From Minicystis rosea (GTDB taxonomy: Bacteria; Myxococcota_A; Polyangia; Polyangiales; Polyangiaceae): 64,000 bases of DNA. Position 1 is the stretch's first letter, and each line of letters starts with the position of its first letter. The position numbers and the translations under genes were made by a program. The DNA lies in NCBI GenBank assembly GCA_001931535.1, contig CP016211.1:6771703-6835702 (forward strand). The letters are read 5' to 3'. Shown in pieces: positions 24,986 to 33,717 of this stretch. The notes beneath the pieces are model-generated. The model saw nothing but the letters and a program-made list of their open reading frames with translations. It ran no database searches and had not been told where the DNA came from.

Positions 24986-26229
24986 CGACAACCCCTCAAG
25001 CCTTCCGCGGCCGGCTCCTCACGCCGCTCGCCGGCGGCGGCATTCGCTGGCTCGACGACGCTCTCCTCCTCACCGACGGCGCGCGCATCACGAGCATCGC
25101 CCCCTTCACGCGCGACGCGTTCGCCGGTGCGATCCTCGATCTCCGCCCCGCCGTGATCCTCCCCGGCCTCGTGGACACGCACGTCCATTTCCCGCAGACG
25201 CGCGTCATCGGCCGCGCCGCCGGCCCGCTCCTCGAGTGGCTCGATCGCGTCGTCTTCCCCGAGGAAGCGCGCTTTCGCGAAGCCTCGTACGCGCGCGCCG
25301 TCGGCCTCGAGTTCACCGCGCACCTCGCCGCCGCCGGCACCACCACCGCGTGCGTCTTCTCCAGCTCGAGCGAGACCGCGACCGACGTCCTCTTCGAATC
25401 GCTCGCGAACTCGGGCCTCCGCGCGATCGCCGGCCTCACCCTCATGGACCAGCAGTGTCCCGAGCCCGTGCGCGTCCCTCGCGAAGAAGCGATGGCCGCC
25501 TGCGCGCGCCTCGCCGATCGCTGGCATGGCCACGACGGTGGCCGCCTCTCCTTCGCCGTCACCCCACGCTTCGCCCTGAGCTGCTCGCGCCGCCTCATGG
25601 AGGACGCCGCCCGCTTCGCCGCCGATCGCCGCCTCGTCGTGCAGACCCACGTCGCCGAGAACCCGGCGGAGGGCGCCGCCGTGCTCGCCGAGCATCCCTT
25701 CGCGACCGACTACCTCGACGTCTACGACGCCCTCGGTCTCCTCGGCCCGCGCACCATCCTCGCGCACGCCATTCATCTCTCGACCGCCGAGTGGGATCGC
25801 GTCGCGACGCGCGGCGCGCGCATCGCGCATTGCCCCGACTCCAACTTCTTCCTCGGCAGCGGCCGCATGCGCCTCACCGAAGCGCGCGCGCGCGGCATCC
25901 ACGTCGCCCTCGGCAGCGACGTCGCCGCCGGCCGCAGCTTCGATCTGCGCCGCGCCATGGCCTACGCCTACGACAACGCGCTCTGCCTCGGCGATCACGT
26001 CGATCCCGCGGAGCTCCTCACGCTCGCCACCCTCGGCGGCGCGCGCGCGCTCGGCCTCGACGCCGTCACCGGCAGCCTCGAGCCCGGCAAGGACGCCGAC
26101 CTCATCGCCGTCGATCTCCCCGATCACGCCGCCGACGAGCACGCCGCCCTCGCGCTCCTCGCCTTCGCCGACGCCGGCCGCGTCACCCGCACCGTCGTCC
26201 GCGGCCGCACGATCTTCGCACGCGCCTGA
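24982..26229 (+). CDS. guaD: Guanine deaminase
   Basis: 415 aa, amidohydrolase superfamily. Deaminates guanine to xanthine and ammonia in purine salvage; cytosolic, zinc-dependent. Motifs: VDTHVHFPQTRVIG (zinc His67 and His69), the long insert with LEWLDRVVFPEEARF typical of guanine deaminase, QTHVAENP, ILAHAIHLS, AHCPDSNFFLGSGRM and ALGSDVAAGRSFDLRRAM (catalytic Asp), ending in the metal-dependent-hydrolase signature LEPGKDADLIAVD. Length and the PQTRVIG motif fit GuaD rather than other amidohydrolases. The start overlaps the SH3 gene stop by 4 bp. Followed by two hairpins. Confidence 0.93.
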   Translation: MTTTPQAFRGRLLTPLAGGGIRWLDDALLLTDGARITSIAPFTRDAFAGAILDLRPAVILPGLVDTHVHFPQTRVIGRAAGPLLEWLDRVVFPEEARFREASYARAVGLEFTAHLAAAGTTTACVFSSSSETATDVLFESLANSGLRAIAGLTLMDQQCPEPVRVPREEAMAACARLADRWHGHDGGRLSFAVTPRFALSCSRRLMEDAARFAADRRLVVQTHVAENPAEGAAVLAEHPFATDYLDVYDALGLLGPRTILAHAIHLSTAEWDRVATRGARIAHCPDSNFFLGSGRMRLTEARARGIHVALGSDVAAGRSFDLRRAMAYAYDNALCLGDHVDPAELLTLATLGGARALGLDAVTGSLEPGKDADLIAVDLPDHAADEHAALALLAFADAGRVTRTVVRGRTIFARA

Positions 26230-26240
26230 TCGATCACGCC

Positions 26241-26294
26241 GATCACGATGGGGCCGCAAGCGGCCCCAAACCCCGCGCTGGACGAGCCAGCGCG
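26241..26294 (+). terminator. Two hairpins after guaD; includes copy of a 26-bp repeat
   Basis: Stem ggggccgc/gcggcccc (26250-26257 with 26260-26267), then cgcgctgg/ccagcgcg (26274-26281 with 26287-26294). The stretch 26241-26266 recurs with one mismatch at 28124-28149, and looser similarity (gctggac.ag.ca) continues about 40 bp further at both sites. Confidence 0.6.
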
Positions 26295-26323
26295 CATCAC
26301 ACGTCTTCCGTCACGGCCTCGCG

Positions 26324-27292
26324 ATGGCCGCCCTTTACGTCGCGCAACCACCGCGACACCTTCGCTCCATGCTCGATCGCGACGCCGCGCCCGGCCTCGA
26401 TCCCGACGATCGACCGATCGAGATCCACGGCCCGCACGCCGAGGCCGAGCGCATCGTCCAGCGTGGCAGCCCCGCGCGCTTGGCCCTTCGTCTCGCGGTC
26501 GCCGTCGCCGTCCTCGCGGCCGGCGCGGGCTCGATGTTGCGCGCGCGTCTCTGGTACGCCGAGCGGCTCGCGCGCCGCGCGCCCATGGTCCACATCCCCG
26601 GCGGCCCGGTGCGCATCGGCAGCGATCACGGCCCGCCCGAAGAGCGCCCCGAGCACGAAGTCGTGCTCCGCCCCTTCGACATCGATCTCACCGAGGTCAC
26701 CGTCGCCGCCTATGCCGCCTGCGCGCAGCGCGGCCCGTGCACCGCGCCGCGCCGCGGCGACTTCTGCAATTGGGGCAAGCAGAGCCTCGACGATCACCCC
26801 ATCAACTGCGTCGATCACGCGCAGGCCTCCGCGTATTGCGCGTGGGCCGGCAAGCGCCTCCCCACCGAAAAGGAGTGGGAGCACGCAGCCCGCGGCGGCG
26901 ACGGGCGCCTCTATCCCTGGGGAGACGGCGCGCCCTCCGCCGATCGCCTCAACGCCTGTGGCATCGAGTGCCGCGCCTACGGCGCCGAGCACGGGCGAAG
27001 CTGGCCCGCGATGCACGAGCGCGACGACGGCTTTCCGCTCACCGCGCCGGTCGGCAGCTTCCCCGCGGGGCAGAGCCCTTACGGCCTCTTCGATCTCGAA
27101 GGCAACGTCCGCGAATGGACATCGAGCCCTCATTGCCCCTACCCCGAGGAACGTTGCGGCAACGAGATCGAGCACGTCATCCGCGGCGTCGGCTTCTCCC
27201 ATCACCTCGTGAGCAACGTCGAGATCACCACGCGCGAAGCCCTGCCGAAGACCGAAGCGCTCGAAACCCTAGGGTTTCGCTGCGCGCGATGA
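26324..27292 (+). CDS. FGE/SUMF1-like domain protein, membrane anchored
   Basis: 322 aa (a shorter start at ATG 26369, MLDRDAAPGLD, is possible). A membrane helix at about 50-72 (ARLALRLAVAVAVLAAGAGS) is followed by an FGE-like domain: MVHIPGGPVRIGSD, LRPFDIDLTEVTVAAYAACA, QASAYCAWAGKRLPTEKEWEHAARG, LYPWGDG, YGLFDLEGNVREWT and TLGFRCAR. The GGSxxC...C segment is replaced by RGVGFSHHLVSNVEITTREA, so the catalytic Cys pair is absent. Likely a ligand-binding or scaffold version. It precedes the Hcp gene by 251 bp, and both lie between the two copies of the 26-bp repeat. Confidence 0.85.
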   Translation: MAALYVAQPPRHLRSMLDRDAAPGLDPDDRPIEIHGPHAEAERIVQRGSPARLALRLAVAVAVLAAGAGSMLRARLWYAERLARRAPMVHIPGGPVRIGSDHGPPEERPEHEVVLRPFDIDLTEVTVAAYAACAQRGPCTAPRRGDFCNWGKQSLDDHPINCVDHAQASAYCAWAGKRLPTEKEWEHAARGGDGRLYPWGDGAPSADRLNACGIECRAYGAEHGRSWPAMHERDDGFPLTAPVGSFPAGQSPYGLFDLEGNVREWTSSPHCPYPEERCGNEIEHVIRGVGFSHHLVSNVEITTREALPKTEALETLGFRCAR

Positions 27293-27543
27293 TGCCGCGC
27301 GGCATGCCGCCTCCGTCCACCTCGAGCCTCGCTGAAAAGTTGCTCCGCACCCATCGAGACGCTTGACGGCCTCCGTGAGCTGGATAGCCTGGCTGTGCTT
27401 CGCGTGAGGCCTGCACCGGGGTGGACGGCTTGGCCGGGCCACAGACAGGCACCCAAGACTCCAAAGAGCTCGTCACCTGCCAGCGCGCAAAGGGGCGTAG
27501 ACTGAGTCCAGAGGACGAGCGACCGAGGAAGAGGTGATTGACC

Positions 27544-28044
27544 ATGGCGATGATGATGTACGCGTACCTGAAGGGTCAGAAGTCCGGTCAGATCAAGGGC
27601 TCGGTCCTTCAGAAGGGGCGTGAGGACTCCATCGGTGTCATCGCGGTGTCCCACTCGATCGTCAGCCCGCGCGACGTGCAGAGCGGCCTCCCCACCGGCC
27701 AGCGCATGCACAAGCCCTTCGTCTTCACGAAGGAGCTCGATAAGGCGACCCCGCCGCTCTACAACATCCTCTGCACCAACGAGAACATCTCCGAGGCGGT
27801 CTTCAAGTTCTGGACGCCCCAGATCCGCGCCGCCAGCGGCGTCGGCTCCGAGGTCCAGCACTTCACCATCAAGCTCACCAACGCGAACATCGCGTCGATC
27901 GACTTCCGCATGGCGAACATCCGCCACCCGGACCTCGTGAAGTTCTCGGAGTACGAGGAGGTCGCGCTGACCTACCAGAAGATCGAGTGGACCTGGACCG
28001 ACGGCGGCATCACCGCCGAGGACGACTGGCTCGCTCGCGTCTGA
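27544..28044 (+). CDS. hcp: Type VI secretion tube protein Hcp (TssD), orphan
   Basis: 166 aa, the standard Hcp1 size. Family features: AYLKGQKSGQIKGSVLQKGREDSI near the N-terminus, VSHSIVSPRDVQSGLPTGQRMHKPFVFTKELDKATPPLYNIL, then the paired strands GSEVQHFTIKLTNANIASIDFRM and YEEVALTYQKIEWTWTDGGI. Hexameric rings of Hcp stack into the T6SS inner tube and carry effectors. The start at 27544 is set by a strong SD (GAGGTGA, 27531-27537, 6 nt spacer); a TTG six bases upstream is less likely. No other T6SS gene is in the window. The 251-bp leader has TAGACT at 27498 as a weak -10 candidate. Followed by the window's best Rho-independent terminator. Confidence 0.93.
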   Translation: MAMMMYAYLKGQKSGQIKGSVLQKGREDSIGVIAVSHSIVSPRDVQSGLPTGQRMHKPFVFTKELDKATPPLYNILCTNENISEAVFKFWTPQIRAASGVGSEVQHFTIKLTNANIASIDFRMANIRHPDLVKFSEYEEVALTYQKIEWTWTDGGITAEDDWLARV

Positions 28045-28051
28045 TTCGAGC

Positions 28052-28107
28052 TGCGGCTTAGCCGCAACCGCACGAAAGCCCGGGGCAACCCGGGCTTTCG
28101 TCGTTTT
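28052..28107 (+). terminator. Rho-independent terminator after hcp
   Basis: Small stem tgcggc/gccgca (28052-28066), then a perfect 13-bp stem acgaaagcccggg/cccgggctttcgt (28072-28084 with 28089-28101), loop gcaa, followed by cgTTTT. The strength suits a highly expressed structural gene. Confidence 0.9.
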
Positions 28108-28123
28108 GTGCTTCGGACCCGAT

Positions 28124-28149
28124 GATCACGATGGCGCCGCAAGCGGCCC
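28124..28149 (+). repeat. Second copy of 26-bp repeat
   Basis: Matches 26241-26266 at 25 of 26 positions (gatcacgatgg.gccgcaag then cggccc). The two copies are direct repeats bracketing the FGE-like and hcp genes. Confidence 0.7.
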
Positions 28150-28238
28150 GGCCTCAATCGCGATGTAGCTGGACAAGTCAGCCTCGATCACGAACGCGAT
28201 GTGCCCCCGCGATCCGGCGCGCTCGACGACGGCTTCCT

Positions 28239-28973
28239 TCAGTTCTCCTGCAAGAGTTGCTTCGCGCGCGCCCGGCCCACGGTCACGGCGGCCTCGCGGC
28301 TTTCGATGGGGCTCGCCACCGCGGTCGGCCCGGTGAACGCGATGTACGTCACCGGCCCATCGGTCCCGCCGGTGGCCGGATTCGGATCGATCCCGAGCCC
28401 CTTCGCCATCGCATACGACGCCTCACCGATGATGTCTTTGGGCCCCTCGTCGCCGAAGACCCCATAAGCGAGCTTCCCTTTGTAGATGACGGCAATCACG
28501 CTCCCGAGCGCGAGCCCGCCGGCGCCGTAATCGAATTTGCTCGAAGGCAACGGCACCACCACATAAGGCAGCTTGGCCGCGTCGAGCGGAGCACCGTTCG
28601 AGTCCGTCGCGCTCGTCTCGCTCTGATAGGCAGGGTCCGTGCTCGGGTTGCACTCCGCCGTGCTCTTCCCATCACAATCGACATCCATGTCGGCTTGCCA
28701 GAACACCGCGCCTTGCAATCCGCACAGCGCCACCGTCGCGCTCGCGCTGTCCTCATCCGTCTTGTAAAGCCCGTTCGAGATCGTTTTGCAGCTCCCCAGC
28801 TTGGCCAAGAGCTCGGACGCCATCGGATCGGCGGCGCCGCCCATCCCCGTATCGCTCTGGCCGCCGCCCGCCGAAATGCAGCCCGCGAGCATCATCGCGA
28901 TGACGCCGAAGAGCCCTGAGCCGGCTCGACCACGAAGTGCCCCCCGCATCGGCGCGACAACCACTCTCGTCAT
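28239..28973 (-). CDS. GH75-type chitosanase-like lipoprotein
   Basis: 244 aa. Signal peptide LFGVIAMMLAGC with lipobox Cys32, then a Gly/Ser linker, then a GH75 domain: VFWQADMDVDCDGKS, AYQSETSATD, LPYVVVP, LALGSVIAVIYKGKLAYGVFGDEGPKDIIGEASYAMAKGLGI. The catalytic pair of GH75 (Asp and Glu nine residues apart in GDxGPxxxxGEAS) is intact as Asp175 and Glu184. It would hydrolyse chitosan (partly deacetylated chitin) outside the cell, plausible for a bacterium that preys on fungi. The ATG at 28973 has GAGGTG 5 nt upstream; MRGALRG at 28949 is an alternative. It lies 22 bp downstream of the GH13 gene on the same strand. Confidence 0.85.
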   Translation of the reverse strand: MTRVVVAPMRGALRGRAGSGLFGVIAMMLAGCISAGGGQSDTGMGGAADPMASELLAKLGSCKTISNGLYKTDEDSASATVALCGLQGAVFWQADMDVDCDGKSTAECNPSTDPAYQSETSATDSNGAPLDAAKLPYVVVPLPSSKFDYGAGGLALGSVIAVIYKGKLAYGVFGDEGPKDIIGEASYAMAKGLGIDPNPATGGTDGPVTYIAFTGPTAVASPIESREAAVTVGRARAKQLLQEN

Positions 28974-28995
28974 GGCCCACCTCGACGAGGCGATG

Positions 28996-30387
28996 TTATC
29001 CGAGGTCGAGCAGAAACCCATGTCCTTCGGCAAAGCTCGCAACGGCGCCCGCACGGAGCCGCAGGCGCCCCTCTGCGATCTCCACTCCATCGATGGGATC
29101 CCCCGTCCACCGATCGATCACCCGCGCGCCCGCCGCGATCCCGAGTCGCTCCAACAGCACCTCGATCGGCGGGCTCTCCCTGCGCTCGGCCCGCGGGTCC
29201 GCGCCCACCAAAGCCACCTTCCCCTCGTGCCTCCGCACGAGCAGCACCAAACCCTGCTGCGCCCCCAGCACCTCCAACGTGCCTTGCCGGAACACCGGAT
29301 CTCTCACCACCGCGAGGAGCCGCGCATGGAAGCGTGAGAGATCCGCATCCACCGTCTCCCGGCGCGTCGGCTCCCACCGCTGCACCGGCAGCTTCTCGGT
29401 GAAGCCCTCCATTTGCCCTTGATGCACGAACACCGCCCCTGGCAGCGCATACGACAGGATCGCCGCCGGCCGCGTGCGCCGGCCGAAGCGCACGGCGGCC
29501 CGCTCCTCGTCGTGGTTTTCGAGAAAATGCACGCTCCGCTTCACGTACTCCGAAGGCAGGCCCGCGAGGTGAGCGGCGATGTCCTCCGCCGCGCGCCCAT
29601 CCGCGAGAAGATCATAAAGCTTCTTGTCATACGTGAAGTCGAATCCCAACCCTTGCAGCCGAGGCTCCTTGTCCCAATACACCTCCGCCATGAAGGTGAA
29701 ATCAGGTCGCTTCGCCTTCACCGCGCGAATCGCCGTCGACCAGAATTCTTCTGGATAAGCCCGATCGAAGGCCCCTTGATCGACGCGGGGAAACCAATGG
29801 CCCTTCACGTGCTCGCGGAGCACCAGCATGGCCATGTCGCAGCGCACGCCGTCCACGAGCCCGGCGATGCGCTCGAGCACCGAGACTTGATGGGCGCGAA
29901 GGCCAGGGTGCGAATAATCGAGCTGGACCGTGTCGCTCCAGCCGGGGAAATAAGGGTCCTTCCCATGGGCGAGGCGCCCGCCCGGATGATCGAAATAGTC
30001 GCTCGGGCTGGCGTCACGCACGCTCGGGTTCCAGTGAATGGCATACTCCGGATGGGCCGAGACGAGGGGGCTGTCAAGGGACATGTGATTGGGCACGAAG
30101 TCCGCCATCACCGAGATCCCACGCGCGTGGGCCCGCGAAACGAAGGCGCGGAGCGCGGCTTCACCGCCCAGCTCGGGGCTCACCTCGTAATCGGCGATCG
30201 CATAAGGCGACCCCTCGAAATCAGGGGCGAACGTGCGTGAGAGCCGCACCGCCTCCGGGCCGATGCGCCACAGGCCCATGAGCCAGATCCAATCGAAGCC
30301 GAGCGCCGCGGCCCGATCGATGTGCGCATCCGCGAGCGCGGCGAGATCGTGATGGCCGACGCGCGCGGGAATCTCCAGGAGAATCAC
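28996..30387 (-). CDS. Alpha-amylase family (GH13) glycosidase
   Basis: 463 aa, no signal peptide, so cytoplasmic. Complete GH13 barrel motifs: region I VMADFVPNH, region II DGVRCDMAML (nucleophile Asp184), region III FMAEVYWD (acid/base Glu235), region IV LENHDEERA (Asp293), and a short C-terminal beta domain (VLLVRRHEGKVALVGAD). Acts on alpha-glucosidic bonds; the exact activity (amylase, maltosyl transferase or sucrose-acting) is not determinable by eye. GTG 30387 is chosen because AAGGTGAGG precedes it and VILLEIPARVG starts the barrel; the longer frame upstream overlaps the promoter of the divergent small gene at 30464. The same-strand GH75 gene follows. Confidence 0.87.
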   Translation of the reverse strand: MILLEIPARVGHHDLAALADAHIDRAAALGFDWIWLMGLWRIGPEAVRLSRTFAPDFEGSPYAIADYEVSPELGGEAALRAFVSRAHARGISVMADFVPNHMSLDSPLVSAHPEYAIHWNPSVRDASPSDYFDHPGGRLAHGKDPYFPGWSDTVQLDYSHPGLRAHQVSVLERIAGLVDGVRCDMAMLVLREHVKGHWFPRVDQGAFDRAYPEEFWSTAIRAVKAKRPDFTFMAEVYWDKEPRLQGLGFDFTYDKKLYDLLADGRAAEDIAAHLAGLPSEYVKRSVHFLENHDEERAAVRFGRRTRPAAILSYALPGAVFVHQGQMEGFTEKLPVQRWEPTRRETVDADLSRFHARLLAVVRDPVFRQGTLEVLGAQQGLVLLVRRHEGKVALVGADPRAERRESPPIEVLLERLGIAAGARVIDRWTGDPIDGVEIAEGRLRLRAGAVASFAEGHGFLLDLG

Positions 30388-30463
30388 CCCCTCACCTTGT
30401 CGGCGCCGCGCAGCCCGGTCAACCGGGCAGCCGCATCGGGGCATTCTCGATTACAGTCCACGC

Positions 30464-30787
30464 ATGGAAGATCTCCTCGGCACGGTCGTGGGCAAAGTCG
30501 TCCTCGTCCTCGCCATCGTCGCCGGTATCACCATCTCGACGATGCTCCAGCGCGCCCGCAACAAGAAGCTCGCCCTCTCCATCGAGCCCATCCTCCGCGA
30601 GCGCGGCCCGCTCACCTTGCCCGAGCTCGCCACCGCCATGGGCATGGGCGGCTTCTACGCCCGCGGCAAAGTCGCCCTCGCCCTCAACGATCTCGCCGTC
30701 GCCGGCCAAGTCGAAATCATCCCCGCCCCCGAAGGCACACCGCAGCTCCAGAAGGTCAATCACATCCGCTATCGCCTGCGCGCCTGA
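30464..30787 (+). CDS. Small membrane-anchored protein with winged-helix-like domain
   Basis: 107 aa. N-terminal membrane helix (VVLVLAIVAGITISTML, about 12-28), then a cytoplasmic part with LALSIEPILRERGPLTLPELATAMGMGGFYARGKVALALNDLAVAGQVEII, which reads as a helix-turn-helix/winged-helix with a beta wing at HIRYRLRA. Membrane-tethered DNA-binding or protein-binding function is conceivable; not established. It starts 77 bp from the divergent GH13 gene and is convergent with the GNAT that follows. Confidence 0.75.
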   Translation: MEDLLGTVVGKVVLVLAIVAGITISTMLQRARNKKLALSIEPILRERGPLTLPELATAMGMGGFYARGKVALALNDLAVAGQVEIIPAPEGTPQLQKVNHIRYRLRA

Positions 30788-30805
30788 CGCACTCCCATTC
30801 TCCCT

Positions 30806-31339
30806 TCATGGGTGGCGCGGCGGCCGAATCTCACCGGCCTTCGCCTCGGAGCTCGCGAGCGCGAGCTGCCAAAAACCGACGTCGTGCCATCGATCGAACT
30901 TCCAGCCGGCGTGGGCCACGTGCCCGACCTTCACGAAGCCGAGGCGCTCGTGGAGCCGGACGCTGGCCTCGTTGGGCAACGCGATGCCAGCCATGATCGT
31001 GTGATATCCCTGCTCGCGCAGGACTTCGACGAGCGGGCGCATCAACGCTTCACCGAGACCTCGTCCCCCTTGATCGGGGCGCAGATAAACACCGCTCTCG
31101 ACAATCCATGCGTAGGCGGCGCGCTCCCGAAAAGGGCCGGCCTTGCTGAAGCCGATGACGGCTCCATTCTCCTCCGCGACCAGCATCGGATAGCGGGTGC
31201 GCTGTGCCTCCCAGGCGGCGGAGAGCGCGGCGGCGGTCTCCTTTTCGTACGAGAAATGAATGGCCGTGTGCTCGATGTAGTGATTGACGATCTCGGCGAT
31301 CGCCTCGAAATCGGCGGCGGCAGCGGCGCGCAACAACAT
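30806..31339 (-). CDS. GNAT acetyltransferase, phosphinothricin-acetyltransferase-like
   Basis: 177 aa, typical of this subgroup. Motifs: MLLRAAAAADFEAIAEIVNHYIEHTAIHFSYE, YPMLVAEENGAVIGFSKAGPFRERAAYAWIVESGVYLRPDQGGRGLGEALM (acetyl-CoA loop RPDQGGRGLG), GYHTIMAGIALPNEASVRLHERLGFVKVGHV and WKFDRWHDVGFWQLAL. Family members acetylate glufosinate-type compounds, methionine derivatives or other amines, so the native substrate is uncertain. The ATG at 31339 matches the family N-terminus; upstream codons to 31423 are probably untranslated. Convergent with the gene at 30464. Confidence 0.9.
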   Translation of the reverse strand: MLLRAAAAADFEAIAEIVNHYIEHTAIHFSYEKETAAALSAAWEAQRTRYPMLVAEENGAVIGFSKAGPFRERAAYAWIVESGVYLRPDQGGRGLGEALMRPLVEVLREQGYHTIMAGIALPNEASVRLHERLGFVKVGHVAHAGWKFDRWHDVGFWQLALASSEAKAGEIRPPRHP

Positions 31340-31506
31340 GGCCCCAGCATCGCAGGTTCGGCACGCTGGATCACGGCGCGCCGGCAGGACCGCGGGAAAT
31401 CCGGTAAATCCCCCGGCGATCACGGTGTTCGTGAAGAATTGCGACCCGGGCGACCGGAGAATCGCGTGGAACTTTGGCCGCTTCCGTGGTTCATAGGAGG
31501 ACCGGC

Positions 31507-33165
31507 ATGCCTTCGCCCCTCCCCTCGCGCCTGCGCCGATGGAGCTCGCCCGTGCTGGCCCTCGCCGCCTTCGCGGCGCTCGTCGCGTCGGCGCGCGCGG
31601 ACACGGCGGGCTCGATCCTGCACGAGTTCATCCCGCCCGATCCCGGCGAGGACGTGAGCTTCGCGGCCACCACGCTCGAAGGCGATCTGCCCGCCGCCAT
31701 CCAAACGCCGAGCGGCCTCGCCACCGCGCCCGATCCGCGGAAATCACCGGCCGCCGATCACGTCTACGGCGGCGCCACCACCGACGACGGCCCCGACTCC
31801 ACGTACGAGCCCGATCGCGACACGCGCCGGCCCAACGTCGAGAATTACGATGATCCCTTCTCGCCCGCGACGGCGCCTTTCAAGCGGCTCCGCGCGTACG
31901 ATTGGGTCGACGGCGATTACTCGCTCCACGTCCGCGACAAGTCGCTGCGCGCCATCGCCGTCGGCGGCTCCGCGGGCCCGGGCGACGAGCCGTTCTACGG
32001 CGACATGTCCGTGGATTTGATCCCGGGCCAGCCCGTGCGCATCCCCACCGTCGGCCCGGGCGCGCGCGTCCTGCGCATGCACGCGAACCCCGAAGTCCCG
32101 GTGGAAATCCTCCGCGACGGCGCCGACAATTGGTTCGTGCGCGGCAAGGATCGCCAGCGCATCCGCCTCGTGGTGGAGCTCGCCATCGCGCGTGACACGT
32201 TCGGCCGCGATTTCTCCGACGTCGATTGGGGCGTGCTCGACGCCGGGGAAGCGAGCCGCAATGGCAATGCTTCTCCCGGCGCGCGCCTGCACGACGCCGC
32301 GTTTCGCGAAGTGGCCCAGGCCATCGGCATCTCGCGCTCCATGCGCCCGCGCGAGGTCGTCCGCAAAATGGTCGAGTATTACCGCGGCTTCCTCCCTTCG
32401 GAGGAGCCGCCGAGCGGCCGGCAGGACATCTATCTCGATCTCGCCCTCTCGAAGAAGGGTGTCTGTCGTCACCGCGCCTTCGGCTTCCTCGTGACGGCGA
32501 TCGGCATCGGCATCCCCGCGCGCATGGTGGTGAACGAAGCGCACGCCTGGGTCGAGGTCTACGACAGCAGGCTTTGGCATCGCATCGATCTCGGCGGCGC
32601 CGCGGCGAACCTCGACAACGAGCCCGATCCCAGCCGGCCCGCCTACCTGCCGCCGCCCGATCCTTATGCATGGCCCTCCGGCCGCGACTCCGGGCAGGAC
32701 TTGGCCGAGCGCAACCGCAACCAGGCCAATGGCAATGGCCCGCAGAATGGCAATGGCCCGAATGGCAGCGACGGCGGCGCGCCTTCTCCCTCGGCACAGG
32801 CCCCTTCCCCGGCCGAGCCCGCCAACAAGCTGCCTGAATCCGAAGTGACCGTGGCCGCCATCGACGGCGACGTCCGCCGCGGCCTGCCTTTGCATCTCCA
32901 AGGCAACGTCACCACGGCCGGCGCGCCGTGCTCGCATCTCCGCGTCGACGTGCTCCTCGTCGGCCACGTCGAGCGCGCCCACCGCGCTTCGCGCCCCGAG
33001 GCCCCCGCGCCCCTCCCCGGCACGCCCATCGGCTCGCTCTCCACCGACGAGCGCGGCCATTACGACGGCGCCGTCGTCGTCCCCCGCGACCTCGCCCTCG
33101 GCGACTACGATCTCCTCATCCAGACGCCCGGCGACGCCCGCTGCGGCTCCGGCCGCACCAAGTAA
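31507..33165 (+). CDS. Secreted transglutaminase-like protein
   Basis: 552 aa. Signal peptide SSPVLALAAFAALVASARA, an acidic/Pro-rich N-terminal part, then a transglutaminase/protease-like domain at about 255-370. The Cys-His-Asp triad is visible: GVCRHRAFGF (Cys320), NEAHAWVEVY (His346) and HRIDLGG (Asp361). A Gln/Asn/Gly linker (NGNGPQNGNGPNGS) precedes a C-terminal beta domain of about 100 residues. May cross-link or cleave peptide amides in the envelope. The start is well supported by TAGGAGGA 6 nt upstream of ATG 31507. A 10-bp-stem hairpin lies 25 bp after the stop. Confidence 0.88.
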   Translation: MPSPLPSRLRRWSSPVLALAAFAALVASARADTAGSILHEFIPPDPGEDVSFAATTLEGDLPAAIQTPSGLATAPDPRKSPAADHVYGGATTDDGPDSTYEPDRDTRRPNVENYDDPFSPATAPFKRLRAYDWVDGDYSLHVRDKSLRAIAVGGSAGPGDEPFYGDMSVDLIPGQPVRIPTVGPGARVLRMHANPEVPVEILRDGADNWFVRGKDRQRIRLVVELAIARDTFGRDFSDVDWGVLDAGEASRNGNASPGARLHDAAFREVAQAIGISRSMRPREVVRKMVEYYRGFLPSEEPPSGRQDIYLDLALSKKGVCRHRAFGFLVTAIGIGIPARMVVNEAHAWVEVYDSRLWHRIDLGGAAANLDNEPDPSRPAYLPPPDPYAWPSGRDSGQDLAERNRNQANGNGPQNGNGPNGSDGGAPSPSAQAPSPAEPANKLPESEVTVAAIDGDVRRGLPLHLQGNVTTAGAPCSHLRVDVLLVGHVERAHRASRPEAPAPLPGTPIGSLSTDERGHYDGAVVVPRDLALGDYDLLIQTPGDARCGSGRTK

Positions 33166-33190
33166 CGATCGTCCCGCCAACGCCCCTCGT

Positions 33191-33219
33191 GCCGTATCGA
33201 GGCCGAAGCTCGATACGGC
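33191..33219 (+). terminator. Hairpin after transglutaminase gene
   Basis: Perfect 10-bp stem gccgtatcga/tcgatacggc (33191-33200 with 33210-33219), 9-nt loop, no T-run. Confidence 0.5.
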
Positions 33220-33717
33220 CTCTCGGCACCAAGGCACCTCGACCGACACCCCGTTTGGTCGATACCGCTCTTCGGTAACACCGCTCCTCCGTCACACCGC
33301 GCTTTCCTCGCGATCCCCGCGCCGGGGTTGGCCACGTTGACTGGCGGAGAGAGCAGCCCAATGCAACACATTGTGGTCCTCCGGACGGCGCCGGAGCACC
33401 GATCGCCTGCCAGTGTGGCCGATCGCGGGCCGCGATGGCTCAGAAATGGCGACACTCTTGTCCATGGAAGCATTCGAGCACACCAAACAATGAGACATTT
33501 TGTCGCATTCTTCCGTATGCGTCACGCGCGCCGAGAATGACTTCGCAACGCCGCGGTTTTGGCCATGGCACTCGATTTGCCATTGAGGGGCGCGAGCGGG
33601 GAGAGCCCCGATGTCATGCACCACCTTCGATCCGCAGAGCCTCGCGCGCATCGTCGGTAGCTCACCCGAGAGCGACTTCGAAGACCGTCCGCTAACACGC
33701 AAAGGGAACCGCACGAA
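33220..33717. other. Intergenic region without supported gene
   Basis: About 500 bp. The first 90 bp hold a loose threefold 16-bp repeat (taccgctcttcggtaa, caccgctcctccgtca, caccgcgctttcctcg). At 33470-33520 the composition is locally AT-richer (caccaaacaatgagacattt), the likeliest promoter zone for the roadblock-like gene. Short open frames here have no SD or recognisable protein pattern. Confidence 0.4.
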
